A DNA stretch of 64,000 nucleotides from NCBI RefSeq assembly GCF_018127925.1, contig NZ_CP072348.1:1160001-1224000 (forward strand), written 5' to 3'. Positions 1-10,692 of this stretch are shown in pieces (the stretch's first letter is position 1; the number at the start of each line of letters is the position of its first letter). Origin of the DNA: Prevotella melaninogenica. Lineage in GTDB: Bacteria > Bacteroidota > Bacteroidia > Bacteroidales > Bacteroidaceae. Position numbers and translations under genes: made by a program. The notes below the pieces were generated by a model, which saw only the letters and a list, made by a program, of their open reading frames with translations, ran no database searches and was not told where the DNA came from.

Positions 1-1136
<1,136 letters not shown>

Positions 1137-1150
1137 TAAAATATGTGTTG

Positions 1151-1178
1151 GTGATAAGTGATAGGTGATAAGTGATAA
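1151..1178. repeat. 7-nt tandem repeat in 16S leader
   Basis: Four consecutive GTGATAA/GTGATAG units lie about 15 nt upstream of the mature 16S 5' end, inside the transcribed leader. Confidence 0.8.
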
Positions 1179-1466
1179 TGAATACCACGTTAACCCAAGC
1201 ACTCCACCGAGTAATCTCTGTTTCAGAACGCTTATCCTAAAAGTATCAAGTAAAAAGCACCTTTTCTTTTGTTCCTTTAGTTTTGAGGCGGTGCCTCAAA
1301 AGTAAGGACAACGAATTGATCGGTTCGTTTCTTTTACCCATCCATTTGATATAAAACCAAACAGACGCTTCTTGTACTACTTCTCTGTTTATGTAAATCT
1401 TTTCAAAGAACTCTTTCTTAAATGCTTTAAGTAACTTGCCAGGCGGCTTGTTTTGTAAAGCGAGTG

Positions 1467-1498
1467 CAAAGGTATACAGAAATTCCGTTCCCACCAAA
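1467..1498 (-). promoter_or_regulatory. rRNA operon promoter, Bacteroidetes type
   Basis: On the minus strand a TTTG (-33 element, 1495-1498) is followed after 20 nt by TATACCTTTG, containing TAnnTTTG at 1467-1474. Transcription should start near 1461, giving a 16S leader of about 325 nt. The rest of 1137-1707 is this AT-rich leader and upstream DNA. Open frames there, such as one at 1246-1551, span the promoter and are not convincing genes. Confidence 0.75.
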
Positions 1499-1707
1499 TG
1501 TTTTGAAGAATATTTTTCAAAAAACTTAAAAATCACCCAAAGCCTTGACACAAATCAACCAAAACAACACCCAAAACACATCTACCGCACCCCAGGAAGC
1601 CATAAAAACAAAAATAGCGCTTAAAAAGCCACAAAACAAGAAATAGCCCTTTAAACGCAAAATCGAAAACAAAGGAAATTTCAATTTTAGCAAAAAAAAA
1701 CAAACAC

Positions 1708-2070
1708 CTATAATAGAACAAAACTATATATTAATGCCACCAAAGCAGGCGCGCCCTGCTTTAAAATAATAGCTGGACTACTTGTAAAACCGCCATAAAT
1801 AGCCACCAATGCTACATACGTCAAAAGACAACGCGCCCAAAACAAATCATTCGTTACCCAAACAGCTATTAAAATCAGCACTGCCAATAAAAGGTTATAG
1901 ACACCTTGATTTTTAAATAACGTAGATACAGATGGGCGACTTAATTCCTCCACATCCATATTAAAAGTACGCGCAGTTGTTCTCGATTTAGTAAATATCG
2001 TTTCAAGACACATTATATATATGTGCTCGACAGCTACCAATGTAGCTAAAATCATAAAAGTAATATCCAT
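1708..2070 (-). CDS. DUF1304 family small membrane protein
   Basis: Protein of about 120 residues with four hydrophobic helices and the DUF1304 signatures: an N-terminal LVAVEHIYIMCLE segment and a central NQGVYNLLLA motif after a short polar loop. These are integral inner-membrane proteins of unknown function. I choose the ATG at 2070, two codons inside a possible TTG start, because the membrane helix begins right after it. It is the last gene before the rRNA promoter and reads in the same direction. Family assignment is from motif recognition. Confidence 0.75.
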   Translation of the reverse strand: MDITFMILATLVAVEHIYIMCLETIFTKSRTTARTFNMDVEELSRPSVSTLFKNQGVYNLLLAVLILIAVWVTNDLFWARCLLTYVALVAIYGGFTSSPAIILKQGAPALVALIYSFVLL

Positions 2071-2314
2071 ACACAAAACATATATACTATAATAAAGGAC
2101 AAAATCTGCACCTTGTCAATACAGTATAGACAAGATACAGATTTATATTTATCAACGTTTTCTATTCTATCAATGCAGCAAATACCACAATGCTTCTCCG
2201 AGACCCTTTCCACAGAAATAAATCATATATACGGAAAACACAGCCAAAATCCAACTATACCTCCGTGGACATCGCTGGAGAATCAAGGACAGAACGTCAT
2301 TATTCATAATCAGA

Positions 2315-3175
2315 TTACTTTGTAGCCTTAGCCTCTGGAGCCTCACCAATGAGATCCATGAACTGATCAAGCTTTGGAGTAATGATAATCTGTGTACGAC
2401 GGTTACGCTGCTTACCCAACTCAGTATCGTTAGTAGCAAGTGGATTATACTCACCACGACCACCAGCTGTCAAACGCTTAGGATTTACACCAAAGCGATC
2501 CTGCAGATACTGCGCAACAGATGCTGCACGGAGACAAGAGAGATCCCAGTTATTACGGATATTCTTCATCTTGTCTGCAGATGTATTGATAGGCACGTTA
2601 TCAGTGTTACCCTCAATCAACACATCATAATCCTTGTAATCAGTGATAATCTTAGCAATCTTGCTCAATGTCTGCTCAGCGCGATCATTCACCTCATAAG
2701 AACCACTCTTATAAAGCATGTTATCAGCCAAAGAGATATAAACAACACCCTTCAGAACCTGTACGTCAACCTCCTTCAATTCCTCACGGCTCAAAGAACG
2801 AGTAAGATTGTTTGTCAACACCATGTTCAATGAGTCACTCTTAGACTTCACCTCAACCAAGTGACGAATATACTGATTACTCTCGTTAATCTGGTCAACA
2901 AGTTTAGAGATATTGATATTGTTTGAGTTGGCATTTCTCAAACTATTATCAAGACTACCCTGCAATGCAGCAGCACTCTCTCTTGCCTGAGCCAACTGAT
3001 CCTCCAAGCTCTTGATACGTGCGTTATTAGCAGCAATCGTTTCCTTAGCATTCTGATAATCTGCCGTCAACTGATTATTCTCTGTACGACAATTCTCCAA
3101 ATCCTTCTTGCTGGCACAACTGCTAAATGCAAGTGTACCCAACGCTAAAGCTACGATAAAAAGACTCTTTTTCAT
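2315..3175 (-). CDS. OmpA/MotB-domain outer-membrane lipoprotein
   Basis: 286 residues. The N-terminus is a lipoprotein signal ending in LAFSSC, so the mature protein should be acylated on Cys20 or so. Residues about 25-110 are coiled-coil-like and rich in Gln, Asn and Ala. The C-terminal half (about 140-270) is an OmpA-like peptidoglycan-binding domain with EGNTDNVPI, the NWDLSCLRAASV helix and NRRTQIIITP. The likely role is tethering the outer membrane to peptidoglycan. It has its own promoter at 3345-3374. Function of the family is known; the partner glycan is inferred. Confidence 0.9.
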   Translation of the reverse strand: MKKSLFIVALALGTLAFSSCASKKDLENCRTENNQLTADYQNAKETIAANNARIKSLEDQLAQARESAAALQGSLDNSLRNANSNNINISKLVDQINESNQYIRHLVEVKSKSDSLNMVLTNNLTRSLSREELKEVDVQVLKGVVYISLADNMLYKSGSYEVNDRAEQTLSKIAKIITDYKDYDVLIEGNTDNVPINTSADKMKNIRNNWDLSCLRAASVAQYLQDRFGVNPKRLTAGGRGEYNPLATNDTELGKQRNRRTQIIITPKLDQFMDLIGEAPEAKATK

Positions 3176-3344
3176 ATTTACTATTTTATTTTGGTTATTA
3201 TTCTACTTGTAATAGATTCTTCCTAACATAACGTAAAAAGAAGTCAGTTCTACTGTTTTGAAACCCGCTCACATTATTATATAAAAACGACGCAAACAGG
3301 TACACAAAACTAACCTCATTTCACAGAATGCGGTATATCTATTG

Positions 3345-3374
3345 CAAAGATATTATAAAGACGTGTAAAACAAA
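3345..3374 (-). promoter_or_regulatory. Promoter of the OmpA-like lipoprotein
   Basis: Minus-strand TTTG at 3371-3374 and TATCTTTG at 3345-3352 separated by 18 nt match the Bacteroidetes sigma-A consensus. Predicted start near 3338, about 160 nt before the ATG. Confidence 0.65.
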
Positions 3375-3418
3375 TAGTAGTATAACGAGTTTAGACATTT
3401 TTAACCTGAAACTTACAA

Positions 3419-3748
3419 TTAATGGAACTTTTTGATGAAAATATACAGAATAAACAATTGGAAGATACAATAACCGAGAGACAGGTTCTTCGAGCAAGAA
3501 AGAACATAGGAACATAGGAAAAATGTTTGTATATACGGTGGATGCTCTCGCCCACAATGCGGAAGAGGCAAAGAGAAAGGATCAACTCCGAAGCGCAGAC
3601 CCCATCCTGTTTTTCCAATGACAGGCGAGATAACAGGTGACCGATACCAAACTTGCCAAAAAGAAGAAAGAAATAAATCATCACTCTTTCGAGTTTTAAC
3701 ACTCAAAAGTTTGGATAACTCACTTATTTTCTCTATTTTTGCTTCCAT
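3419..3748 (-). pseudogene. Decayed N-terminal fragment of an IS transposase
   Basis: The frame starting at 3748 encodes MEAKIEKISELSKLLSVKTR. After KSDDLF the transposase-like sequence continues in the neighbouring frame (FGKFGIGHLLSRLSLEKQ, then SELILSLCLFRIVGESIHRI). This looks like the N-terminus of a Bacteroidales DDE transposase of the IS4-like type, with at least one frameshift and no catalytic domain left. No matching inverted repeats were found. The rest of 3176-3886 holds only the promoter above and low-complexity DNA. Confidence 0.5.
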
Positions 3749-3886
3749 AACAGTTTTGCTGTTTTGTCTTTAAAATCAGTTGTTTGGCGATTACTAATTT
3801 ACAAAGAAAATTCGACAAATTGTTATGTTTCTATCTATATTTATTGGGGTGGAAAACTTTAGTTTATAAGATTACGTTTATTAGAG

Positions 3887-4426
3887 ATGAAACTATTTGT
3901 AATAAGACTATTATATTCTCTATATTGTGTAGAAAGATGGAGTTATCGTATTCCGATACGAATACTTGGACCTTTTATCAACCGTGTGTGCAAACGGCTA
4001 TATTTTTGGAATCCATTTGGCTATATTCAGAAAAATAATCCAACGTTAGAGCACTATATAAAAAATGTGTATAAAACAATGGAAGTCGTTTTTTATGATA
4101 TAAATATAGGAATAGGTATTACGCGTGCAGAAGGAACATTAGCTTTTATGTTTGTTCCTTATGAAATGCTTATTCTATCAGTTTTCAAGAAATTTAGAAT
4201 ACTTCCTATTCAGAATTCCCATTTCCATATATCTCTTATAATCACTTGTGTTCTCTCCTTACTGTTTACCTACTTCTTGACCGAAAAAAATGAGGAATAT
4301 ATAGACTATTTCCAGAAATTTGAAAGTCATAAGAATAATGCAGTTTGGCATGCCATTTCTTCTATATTTTTCATTGGCGCAGTTTGCGCTGGTATAATCT
4401 TTATTATGTGGTGGAATGAAAACTAA
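3887..4426 (+). CDS. Hypothetical membrane protein
   Basis: 179 residues, unrecognised. The N-terminal third is basic and aromatic. There are hydrophobic stretches around residues 85-103, 115-135 (ISLIITCVLSLLFTYFL) and 152-175 (ISSIFFIGAVCAGIIFIMWW), so two or three membrane passes with a short charged loop are likely. It stands alone between a transposase remnant and a MITE-like element and is more AT-rich than its neighbours. It may be an acquired or decaying gene, and the start codon is uncertain. Confidence 0.5.
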   Translation: MKLFVIRLLYSLYCVERWSYRIPIRILGPFINRVCKRLYFWNPFGYIQKNNPTLEHYIKNVYKTMEVVFYDINIGIGITRAEGTLAFMFVPYEMLILSVFKKFRILPIQNSHFHISLIITCVLSLLFTYFLTEKNEEYIDYFQKFESHKNNAVWHAISSIFFIGAVCAGIIFIMWWNEN

Positions 4427-4482
4427 AGCAGAATCTGAAAATATGAAGAAATTATATTTTATCTCAACAGCGGCTTTTGTTA

Positions 4483-5069
4483 GGTTCTTCCGTTAAATGC
4501 GTGGATGCTTTTCATATTGCTTTAGTGGAAGAACCGAAGTTACTTATTAAACAGAAATATAGCTAAGACCGTCAACTTTCTATTCTTTTATCATCCTCTG
4601 AAACTGAAAACCTTTTCATTTTAAGACTTCGAAAATCTGTAGACAAGAATTTGAAAAATCATTACACAATTCCGAATAAAACATCTATAAATAACGGCAA
4701 AAACGTATACACGGAGCAGGTTTGTAACCATAAGGAAATCAATTGGTTATAAAGTAGAAAAGTGAAAGGTGCTTAATTGGACTTCAAAAGGGCGTTAGTT
4801 AGCCTTCAAAAGAGCATCTTTCGCAAGTCAATTAGCCGTCTTTTAGAGCATAAAAGAGCATATATTGATTTTGATCTGATTAAAAATAGTTTACAAACAT
4901 CGGTCAATAAGAGCATAAACTGCTTGTAGGCGGCGGATAGATATAGTATCAATTTGCATTTTATCTTGTAGCTTATCCCCAGTGAATAACCATCTAATTT
5001 GGGATAGTCATACTAAGCAGGTGTATAAGTCTTATACTATTTTCAATTTATACATTTAACGGAAGAACC
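4483..5069 (-). mobile_element. MITE-like element, copy 1 (perfect 17-bp terminal inverted repeats)
   Basis: A 587-bp segment without a gene is bounded by GGTTCTTCCGTTAAATG (4483-4499) and its exact reverse complement (5053-5069). The interior, read on the minus strand, matches segments at 42487-43025 and 49282-49926 and part of 58165-58800. It carries a core array with 22-nt spacing (4772-4860) of units like GCTCTTTTGAAGGCTAA. No target-site duplication is evident. It fills most of the gene-free stretch 4427-5253. Confidence 0.8.
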
Positions 5070-5210
5070 AATTATTTTCATGAAAAGAAATTCAAGACAA
5101 CAAATACAACTTCCGTAGGATAAGACTGACAAAACCGAGTCTGATTATTTATAATACCTAAGAAGACTAAAAAACACTGGACAAAAAGGCAGTATATCCA
5201 AAGAATATCG

Positions 5211-5218
5211 TATCTTTG
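5211..5218 (+). promoter_or_regulatory. -7 element of purL promoter
   Basis: TATCTTTG matches TAnnTTTG and lies 35 nt before the purL ATG. No clear TTTG is seen at the -33 distance. Confidence 0.5.
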
Positions 5219-5253
5219 CAAACAGAAGTAACACCAAATTTTATATAAAGACT

Positions 5254-8200
5254 ATGATTCTTTTCTTCAGAACTCAGTCCAAAAGCGTGATTGCCACGGA
5301 AGTCAATCATGCATTATCCGACGCGGAAATCAACGAACTTTGTTGGCTCTATGGCGATGCCACCTACTTGCAGAACGAAGAAACGCTGCAGGGTTACTAC
5401 GTGGGACCACGCCGTGAGATGATTACTCCTTGGAGTACGAATGCCGTCGAGATTACTCAAAACATGAGTCTTGACGGCATTTTGCGTATAGAGGAGTACT
5501 TCCCTGTAAGCAGTAAAGAGGCTGAACACGACCCGATGTTGCAACGTATGTATGACGGTCTGGACCAGACCATCTTCACCGTCAACCACGAGCCTGAGCC
5601 TATCAAACGTGTGGAGGACTTGGAGAAGTTCAATGAAGAGGAAGGCTTAGCACTCTCACCAGAGGAGATGGAATATCTACATAAGATAGAGAAACAGAAT
5701 GGCCGACCACTCACCGACTCTGAAATCTTCGGTTTCGCACAGATTAACTCTGAGCATTGCCGCCATAAGATTTTCGGTGGAGAGTTCGTCATTGATGGTA
5801 AGGTGATGGAGAGCAGTCTTTTCAGCCTCATCAAGAAGACTACAAAAGAGAATCCAGGTAAGATTCTTTCAGCTTATAAAGATAACGTAGCTTTCGCACA
5901 AGGTCCAGAGATAGAGCAGTTTGCACCAGCAAACCAAAGCACATCCGACTATTTCCGAGTAAAGCCTATTGAGAGTGTTATCTCTCTGAAAGCCGAGACC
6001 CACAACTTCCCTACTACCGTTGAGCCATTCAATGGAGCAGCAACAGGTACGGGTGGTGAGATACGTGACCGTATGGGCGGTGGCGTTGGTTCATGGCCAA
6101 TTGCAGGAACAGCAGTATATATGACCGCTTACCCTCGTCTGACAGAAGACGACGGTACAACTCCAGCCCTTCGCGATTGGGAAGACATCCTTCCTGTCCG
6201 TCAGTGGCTCTATCAGACTCCAGAGCAGATTCTTATCAAGGCATCTAACGGTGCAAGTGATTTCGGTAATAAGTTTGGTCAACCGCTGATTACTGGCTCA
6301 CTGCTCACATTTGAGCATCAAGAGAATGGTGAGAAGTATGCTTACGACAAGGTGATTATGCTTGCTGGTGGTGTAGGTTATGGTGCTAAGCGTGACTGTC
6401 TGAAGGGTGAGCCACAAGCTGGCAACAAGGTAGTTGTTGTTGGTGGCGATAACTACCGCATCGGACTTGGTGGTGGTTCTGTCTCATCAGTTGATACGGG
6501 TCGTTATTCAAATGGTATTGAGTTGAATGCCATACAGCGTGCTAACCCAGAGATGCAGAAACGTGCCTATAATCTCGTACGTGCATTGGTAGAAGAGGAC
6601 AACAACCCAGTTGTTTCCATTCACGACCACGGTTCTGCTGGACACCTAAATTGTTTGAGTGAGCTTGTTGAAGAATGTGGTGGTAAGATTGATATGACAC
6701 AGTTACCAATCGGTGATAAGACACTGAGTGCCAAGGAAATCATTGCCAACGAGTCACAAGAGCGCATGGGCTTGCTCATCGACGAAAAGCACCTCGACCA
6801 CGTGAAAAAGATTGCCGAGCGTGAGCGTGCACCAATGTATGTTGTTGGTGAGACCACTGGTGATGCCCACTTTTCATTTGTACAAGGCGATGGCGTGAAA
6901 CCATTCGACTTAGACGTAGCACAAATGTTCGGTCATTCTCCAAAGACAATCATGAAAGATGAGACCGTTGAGCGCAAATATGAGAATGTTTCTTATAGTA
7001 TAAATAAGGTGGAGGAATACCTCCAGCGTGTGCTTCAGTTAGAAGCTGTGGCATGTAAAGACTGGTTGACCAATAAGGTTGACCGCTCTGTTACAGGTAA
7101 GGTTGCCCGTCAGCAATGTCAGGGTGAGATTCAGTTGCCACTCTCTGACTGTGGTGTTGTAGCCTTAGACTATCGTGGTCATAAAGGTATCGCAACCGCA
7201 CTCGGTCACGCTCCACAAGCAGGACTCGCATCACCAGAGGCAGGCTCTGTTCTTTCAGTAGCCGAGTCATTAACCAACATCGTGTGGGCACCATTGGCAG
7301 ACGGCATGGATAGCTTAAGTCTTTCAGCCAACTGGATGTGGCCTTGTCGCTCACAGAAGGGTGAAGACGCACGTCTTTATAGTGCGGTTAAGGCACTATC
7401 AGACTTCTGCTGCGCTATCGGTGTGAACGTTCCAACTGGTAAGGATTCACTTTCTCTGACCCAGCAATATCCTAATGGAGATAAGATTATCTCTCCGGGA
7501 ACCGTCATTGTTACCAGTGGGGGTGAAGTGAGCGATGTTCGTCAGGTGGTTTCTCCAGTACTTGTGAATGATAAGAACACACGCCTCTATCATATCGACT
7601 TCAGTTTTGACGAGCAGCGTTTAGGTGGTTCAGCCTTTGCACAGAGCCTCGGGAAGATTGGCAGTGACGTTCCAACCGTGAAAGAACCACAGTATTTCTG
7701 CGACTGTTTCGATGCTGTACAGGAGATGATTCGCCGTGGATGGATACTCGCTGGACACGACATTTCAGCAGGTGGTTTGATTACAACATTGCTTGAGATG
7801 ACCTTTGCCAACGCTAAAGGTGGTCTTAACATCAACCTCCACGACATCAAGGGCGACGATGTTATCAAGAAGCTTTTTGCAGAGAATCCGGGTGTAGTTA
7901 TTCAGGTTGCTGATGAACATAAGGAAGAAGTCAAAGAGTTCTTGACAGAGAACTGCATCGGCTTTGCCCGTATCGGTACACCAAGTCCAGATAAACGCAC
8001 GCTCAGTATCGCTGATGGTGATTGGAAGGTAGCGTTCGATATTGATGCAATGCGCGAAACATGGTATAAGACATCTTACCTTCTCGACCGCAAGCAGAGT
8101 ATGAACGGCATGGCAAAGAAGCGTGTTCAGAACTATAAGAAGCAGCCAATCGAGATGAAGTTTAATTCTGACTTCACTGGTACTCTCCAGCAGTACGGTC

Positions 8201-9000
8201 TCGATGCAGACCGTTGGAAGACTTCAACACCTAACACTCAGCATCCAACACCAAAGGCAGCTATTATCCGTGAGAAGGGTACCAATGGTGAGCGTGAGAT
8301 GGCTTACGCACTCTATTTGGCAGGCTTCGAGGTGAAGGACGTTATGATGACCGACCTTATCACAGGTCGTGAGAGCTTGGAAGAGGTAAACATGATTGTC
8401 TTCTGCGGTGGTTTCTCTAACTCTGACGTACTCGGTTCTGCAAAGGGATGGGCTGGTGCTTTCCTCTATAATCCAAAGGCTAAGCAGGCACTCGACCGCT
8501 TCTATACACGCGAAGATACACTATCATTGGGTATCTGTAACGGTTGTCAGTTGATGGTTGAGTTGAACCTTATCAACCCAGAGCACAAGCATCGTGCTCA
8601 CCTCTGCCACAATACCAGCAAGAAGTTTGAGAGTTCATTCTTGAACTTGACCATTCCACAGAACGATAGTGTAATGTTCGGTTCTTTGAGCGGTAACAAA
8701 CTCGGTATCTGGGTAGCACACGGCGAAGGTCGTTTCTATCTGCCAGAGGCTGAAGATAAGTATAATATCATCGCTAAATACAACTACGCTGAATATCCTG
8801 GTAACCCTAACGGCTCTGACTACAATGTAGCAGGTATCTGCTCTGCAGACGGTCGTCACCTTGCAATGATGCCACACTTAGAGCGTGCTATCTTCCCATG
8901 GCAGCAGGCTTACTATCCACGTGAGCGTCGTCAGGAAGAGGTTACACCATGGATTGAGGCATTTGTAAATGCTCGCAAGTGGGTTGAAAGCAAATTGTAA
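5254..9000 (+). CDS. purL: Phosphoribosylformylglycinamidine synthase, large single-chain type
   Basis: 1248 residues, the usual length for one-polypeptide FGAM synthase, which converts FGAR plus glutamine and ATP to FGAM in purine synthesis. In order: N-terminal PurS-like domain, linker, two AIRS-type synthetase halves (for example KAETHNFPTTVEPFNGAATG and the later GLASPEAGSVLSVAESLT) and a C-terminal glutamine amidotransferase with nucleophile Cys in LGICNGCQLM near residue 1094 and the AHGEGRF block. Between the synthetase and amidotransferase domains, near residue 991, sits a low-complexity STPNTQHPTPK segment that is repeated in the next gene (see findings). Confidence 0.97.
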   Translation: MILFFRTQSKSVIATEVNHALSDAEINELCWLYGDATYLQNEETLQGYYVGPRREMITPWSTNAVEITQNMSLDGILRIEEYFPVSSKEAEHDPMLQRMYDGLDQTIFTVNHEPEPIKRVEDLEKFNEEEGLALSPEEMEYLHKIEKQNGRPLTDSEIFGFAQINSEHCRHKIFGGEFVIDGKVMESSLFSLIKKTTKENPGKILSAYKDNVAFAQGPEIEQFAPANQSTSDYFRVKPIESVISLKAETHNFPTTVEPFNGAATGTGGEIRDRMGGGVGSWPIAGTAVYMTAYPRLTEDDGTTPALRDWEDILPVRQWLYQTPEQILIKASNGASDFGNKFGQPLITGSLLTFEHQENGEKYAYDKVIMLAGGVGYGAKRDCLKGEPQAGNKVVVVGGDNYRIGLGGGSVSSVDTGRYSNGIELNAIQRANPEMQKRAYNLVRALVEEDNNPVVSIHDHGSAGHLNCLSELVEECGGKIDMTQLPIGDKTLSAKEIIANESQERMGLLIDEKHLDHVKKIAERERAPMYVVGETTGDAHFSFVQGDGVKPFDLDVAQMFGHSPKTIMKDETVERKYENVSYSINKVEEYLQRVLQLEAVACKDWLTNKVDRSVTGKVARQQCQGEIQLPLSDCGVVALDYRGHKGIATALGHAPQAGLASPEAGSVLSVAESLTNIVWAPLADGMDSLSLSANWMWPCRSQKGEDARLYSAVKALSDFCCAIGVNVPTGKDSLSLTQQYPNGDKIISPGTVIVTSGGEVSDVRQVVSPVLVNDKNTRLYHIDFSFDEQRLGGSAFAQSLGKIGSDVPTVKEPQYFCDCFDAVQEMIRRGWILAGHDISAGGLITTLLEMTFANAKGGLNINLHDIKGDDVIKKLFAENPGVVIQVADEHKEEVKEFLTENCIGFARIGTPSPDKRTLSIADGDWKVAFDIDAMRETWYKTSYLLDRKQSMNGMAKKRVQNYKKQPIEMKFNSDFTGTLQQYGLDADRWKTSTPNTQHPTPKAAIIREKGTNGEREMAYALYLAGFEVKDVMMTDLITGRESLEEVNMIVFCGGFSNSDVLGSAKGWAGAFLYNPKAKQALDRFYTREDTLSLGICNGCQLMVELNLINPEHKHRAHLCHNTSKKFESSFLNLTIPQNDSVMFGSLSGNKLGIWVAHGEGRFYLPEAEDKYNIIAKYNYAEYPGNPNGSDYNVAGICSADGRHLAMMPHLERAIFPWQQAYYPRERRQEEVTPWIEAFVNARKWVESKL

Positions 9001-9067
9001 AGTTTACCTCTCCCCTATTGAAGGTGTAATAGATTAGCACACCTTTATATATAGACTACACTGAGAA

Positions 9068-9122
9068 ACGCCCTCATCTGAGTAATATTACCTAATAGGT
9101 ATATGTGAACAGATGGGGGCGT
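9068..9122 (+). terminator. Stem-loop after purL
   Basis: ACGCCCTCATCTG (9068-9080) pairs with CAGATGGGGGCGT (9110-9122) with one wobble pair. There is no clear T-run, so it could be an RNA-stabilising stem instead of a terminator. A related arm (CGCCCTCATC) occurs in the hairpin at 52615-52670. Confidence 0.5.
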
Positions 9123-9166
9123 CCGTAGCTCTCAAACATTGATTTCACTATAAATAACAAGACACA

Positions 9167-9760
9167 GTGGACAAAGATAACATTTCATCAACACCAAACA
9201 CTCAACACCCATCACCCAAAGGCTTCTACTGGGAAGCTTTCAAAACCTTCTTTAAGATTGGAGCCTTCACACTTGGCGGTGGCTATGCTATGATTTCAAT
9301 TATCCAAAATGAAGTCGTAGTGAAGAGAAAGTGGATTCCAGAAGACCAGTTTGTTGACCTGATAGCTGTTGCACAAAGCTGTCCTGGTGTCCTTGCTGCA
9401 AACATCAGTGTCTTTGTAGGATATAAGATGCGAAAGACACCGGGTGCACTCGTCACTTGTTTAGGTGCTATCCTCCCCTCATTCCTCATCATTCTTTGTA
9501 TAGCTCTCTTCTTCCATCAGTTTATGGACATCCCATGGGTAGCAGCAATGTTCCGCGGAATACGCCCTGCAGTGGTTGCCTTGATAGCTGTACCAACCTT
9601 CACATTGGCTAAAAGTGCTAAAATATCATTGGCAAACTGTTGGATTCCTATTGTCACCGCCATTGCCATTTGGCTGTTAGGTGTCAATCCTGTTTACGCC
9701 ATTCTTGCTGCAGGATTAGGTGGATTCCTTTATGGGAAGTTTATTAAACCAACGGAGTAA
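9167..9760 (+). CDS. Chromate transporter half-protein 1 (CHR family)
   Basis: 197 residues with one CHR domain: FFKIGAFTLGGGYAMI near residues 29-45, then the conserved LIAVAQSCPGVLAANIS region and about six membrane helices. Short CHR proteins work as pairs, and the second half follows at 9988. They are proposed chromate/sulfate antiporters, but the substrate here is unknown. The start is a GTG; no better in-frame start precedes the first helix. Residues 7-18 (SSTPNTQHPSPK) are low complexity and match the linker in purL. Confidence 0.88.
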   Translation: MDKDNISSTPNTQHPSPKGFYWEAFKTFFKIGAFTLGGGYAMISIIQNEVVVKRKWIPEDQFVDLIAVAQSCPGVLAANISVFVGYKMRKTPGALVTCLGAILPSFLIILCIALFFHQFMDIPWVAAMFRGIRPAVVALIAVPTFTLAKSAKISLANCWIPIVTAIAIWLLGVNPVYAILAAGLGGFLYGKFIKPTE

Positions 9761-9761
9761 A

Positions 9762-9932
9762 ACCTCCCCCAACCCCTCCAAAGGAGGGGAGAGCCTAACG
9801 GGATATACTTCGCAAAAGAAATATCGAATGGAATATCAAACGGAGCATCCGAAGGAGGGGAGAGCCTAATGGGATTATACTTTGCAAAAGAAATATCGAA
9901 CGGAACTTGCGAAGAATTAAATAGCCTAATGG
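9762..9932. repeat. Cluster of three degenerate REP-like palindromes
   Basis: CCTCCCCCAACCCCTCCAAAGGAGGGGAGAGCC-type palindrome (9762-9800) is followed by two decaying copies. The tail GCCTAACGGGATATACT-type sequence recurs about 71 and 60 nt apart. The same palindrome occurs at 27308-27350, 28011-28053 and 28754-28795. It separates the two chromate transporter halves. Confidence 0.7.
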
Positions 9933-9987
9933 GATAATTTTGAAAAGAACAGCACACTAAAAACAGACTAATAACAGAAATAACAAT

Positions 9988-10563
9988 ATGATATTCTTAG
10001 AACTTTTCTACACATTCTTTATCATCGGACTCTTTGGATTCGGTGGAGGATATGGAATGTTATCACTGATACAAACAGAAACGGTTGTGAACCATCATTG
10101 GCTTAGCTCTGCAGAGTTTACCAACATTGTTGCTGTATCACAGATGACGCCCGGACCTATTGGTATCAACTCTGCTACCTATTGCGGTTATACAGCTGTA
10201 CATAATGCAGGCTTTGGCGCAGGAATGGCAGTATTGGGTAGTCTCACCGCGACCATAGCCCTTGTACTCCCCTCGTTGATAATAATGATTCTTATCAGTA
10301 AAATGTTCCTCAAGTATATGAACACACCTGTTGTGCAGTCAGTCTTTGCAGGTCTACGCCCAGTAGTAGTGGGTCTATTAGCAGCTGCCACCTTATTATT
10401 ATGTAATACTGAGAACTTTTCTGCACCAAGTATTAACCCTTGGCAGTTTTGGATTAGCTTGTTCCTCTTTGCTGCAACCTTTATTGGTACGATGTGGTTG
10501 AAGATAAACCCTATCCGCATGATATGTTATGCTGCCTTTGCAGGACTGATACTGCTTTATTAA
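9988..10563 (+). CDS. Chromate transporter half-protein 2 (CHR family)
   Basis: 191 residues, one CHR domain with FGFGGGYGMLSLIQTE near residues 17-33 and VSQMTPGPIGINSATYCGY near residues 50-70, the two signature blocks, and about six membrane helices. It is presumed to pair with the protein at 9167-9760 to form the inverted-topology transporter. The 230-nt gap between the two contains only REP-like repeats, so co-transcription is likely. Confidence 0.9.
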   Translation: MIFLELFYTFFIIGLFGFGGGYGMLSLIQTETVVNHHWLSSAEFTNIVAVSQMTPGPIGINSATYCGYTAVHNAGFGAGMAVLGSLTATIALVLPSLIIMILISKMFLKYMNTPVVQSVFAGLRPVVVGLLAAATLLLCNTENFSAPSINPWQFWISLFLFAATFIGTMWLKINPIRMICYAAFAGLILLY

Positions 10564-10603
10564 GAAAGACCTCATTCACTGGTCTTCTCCCACAGAAAGG
10601 GGA

Positions 10604-10692
10604 GTGTTTACCCATCTTTCGCCATTGTGTTGTTGCCCAACACACATTGTGTTGTTACTGAGCACCAATCGTGCGGAGCCCTAACGAGGGTG
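10604..10692. repeat. 22-nt phased array, GTGC family (copy 1)
   Basis: Units begin with GTGT/GTGC at 10604, 10627, 10649 and 10671 (spacings 23, 22, 22). Junctions have the form GCACCAATCGTGC. The last unit is interrupted by the 178-bp MITE at 10686. The same family occurs at 36207, 52976 and 63261. Confidence 0.7.

Noticed and set aside
1246-1551. 101-codon frame upstream of 16S rRNA, minus strand
   Set aside because: It spans the predicted rRNA promoter and leader, has no recognisable domain, and would be read as part of the rRNA leader.
10604-10692. Possible CRISPR array in the 22-nt repeat families
   Set aside because: There are no spacers between units, unit length is too short and units are adjacent; no cas genes are present.
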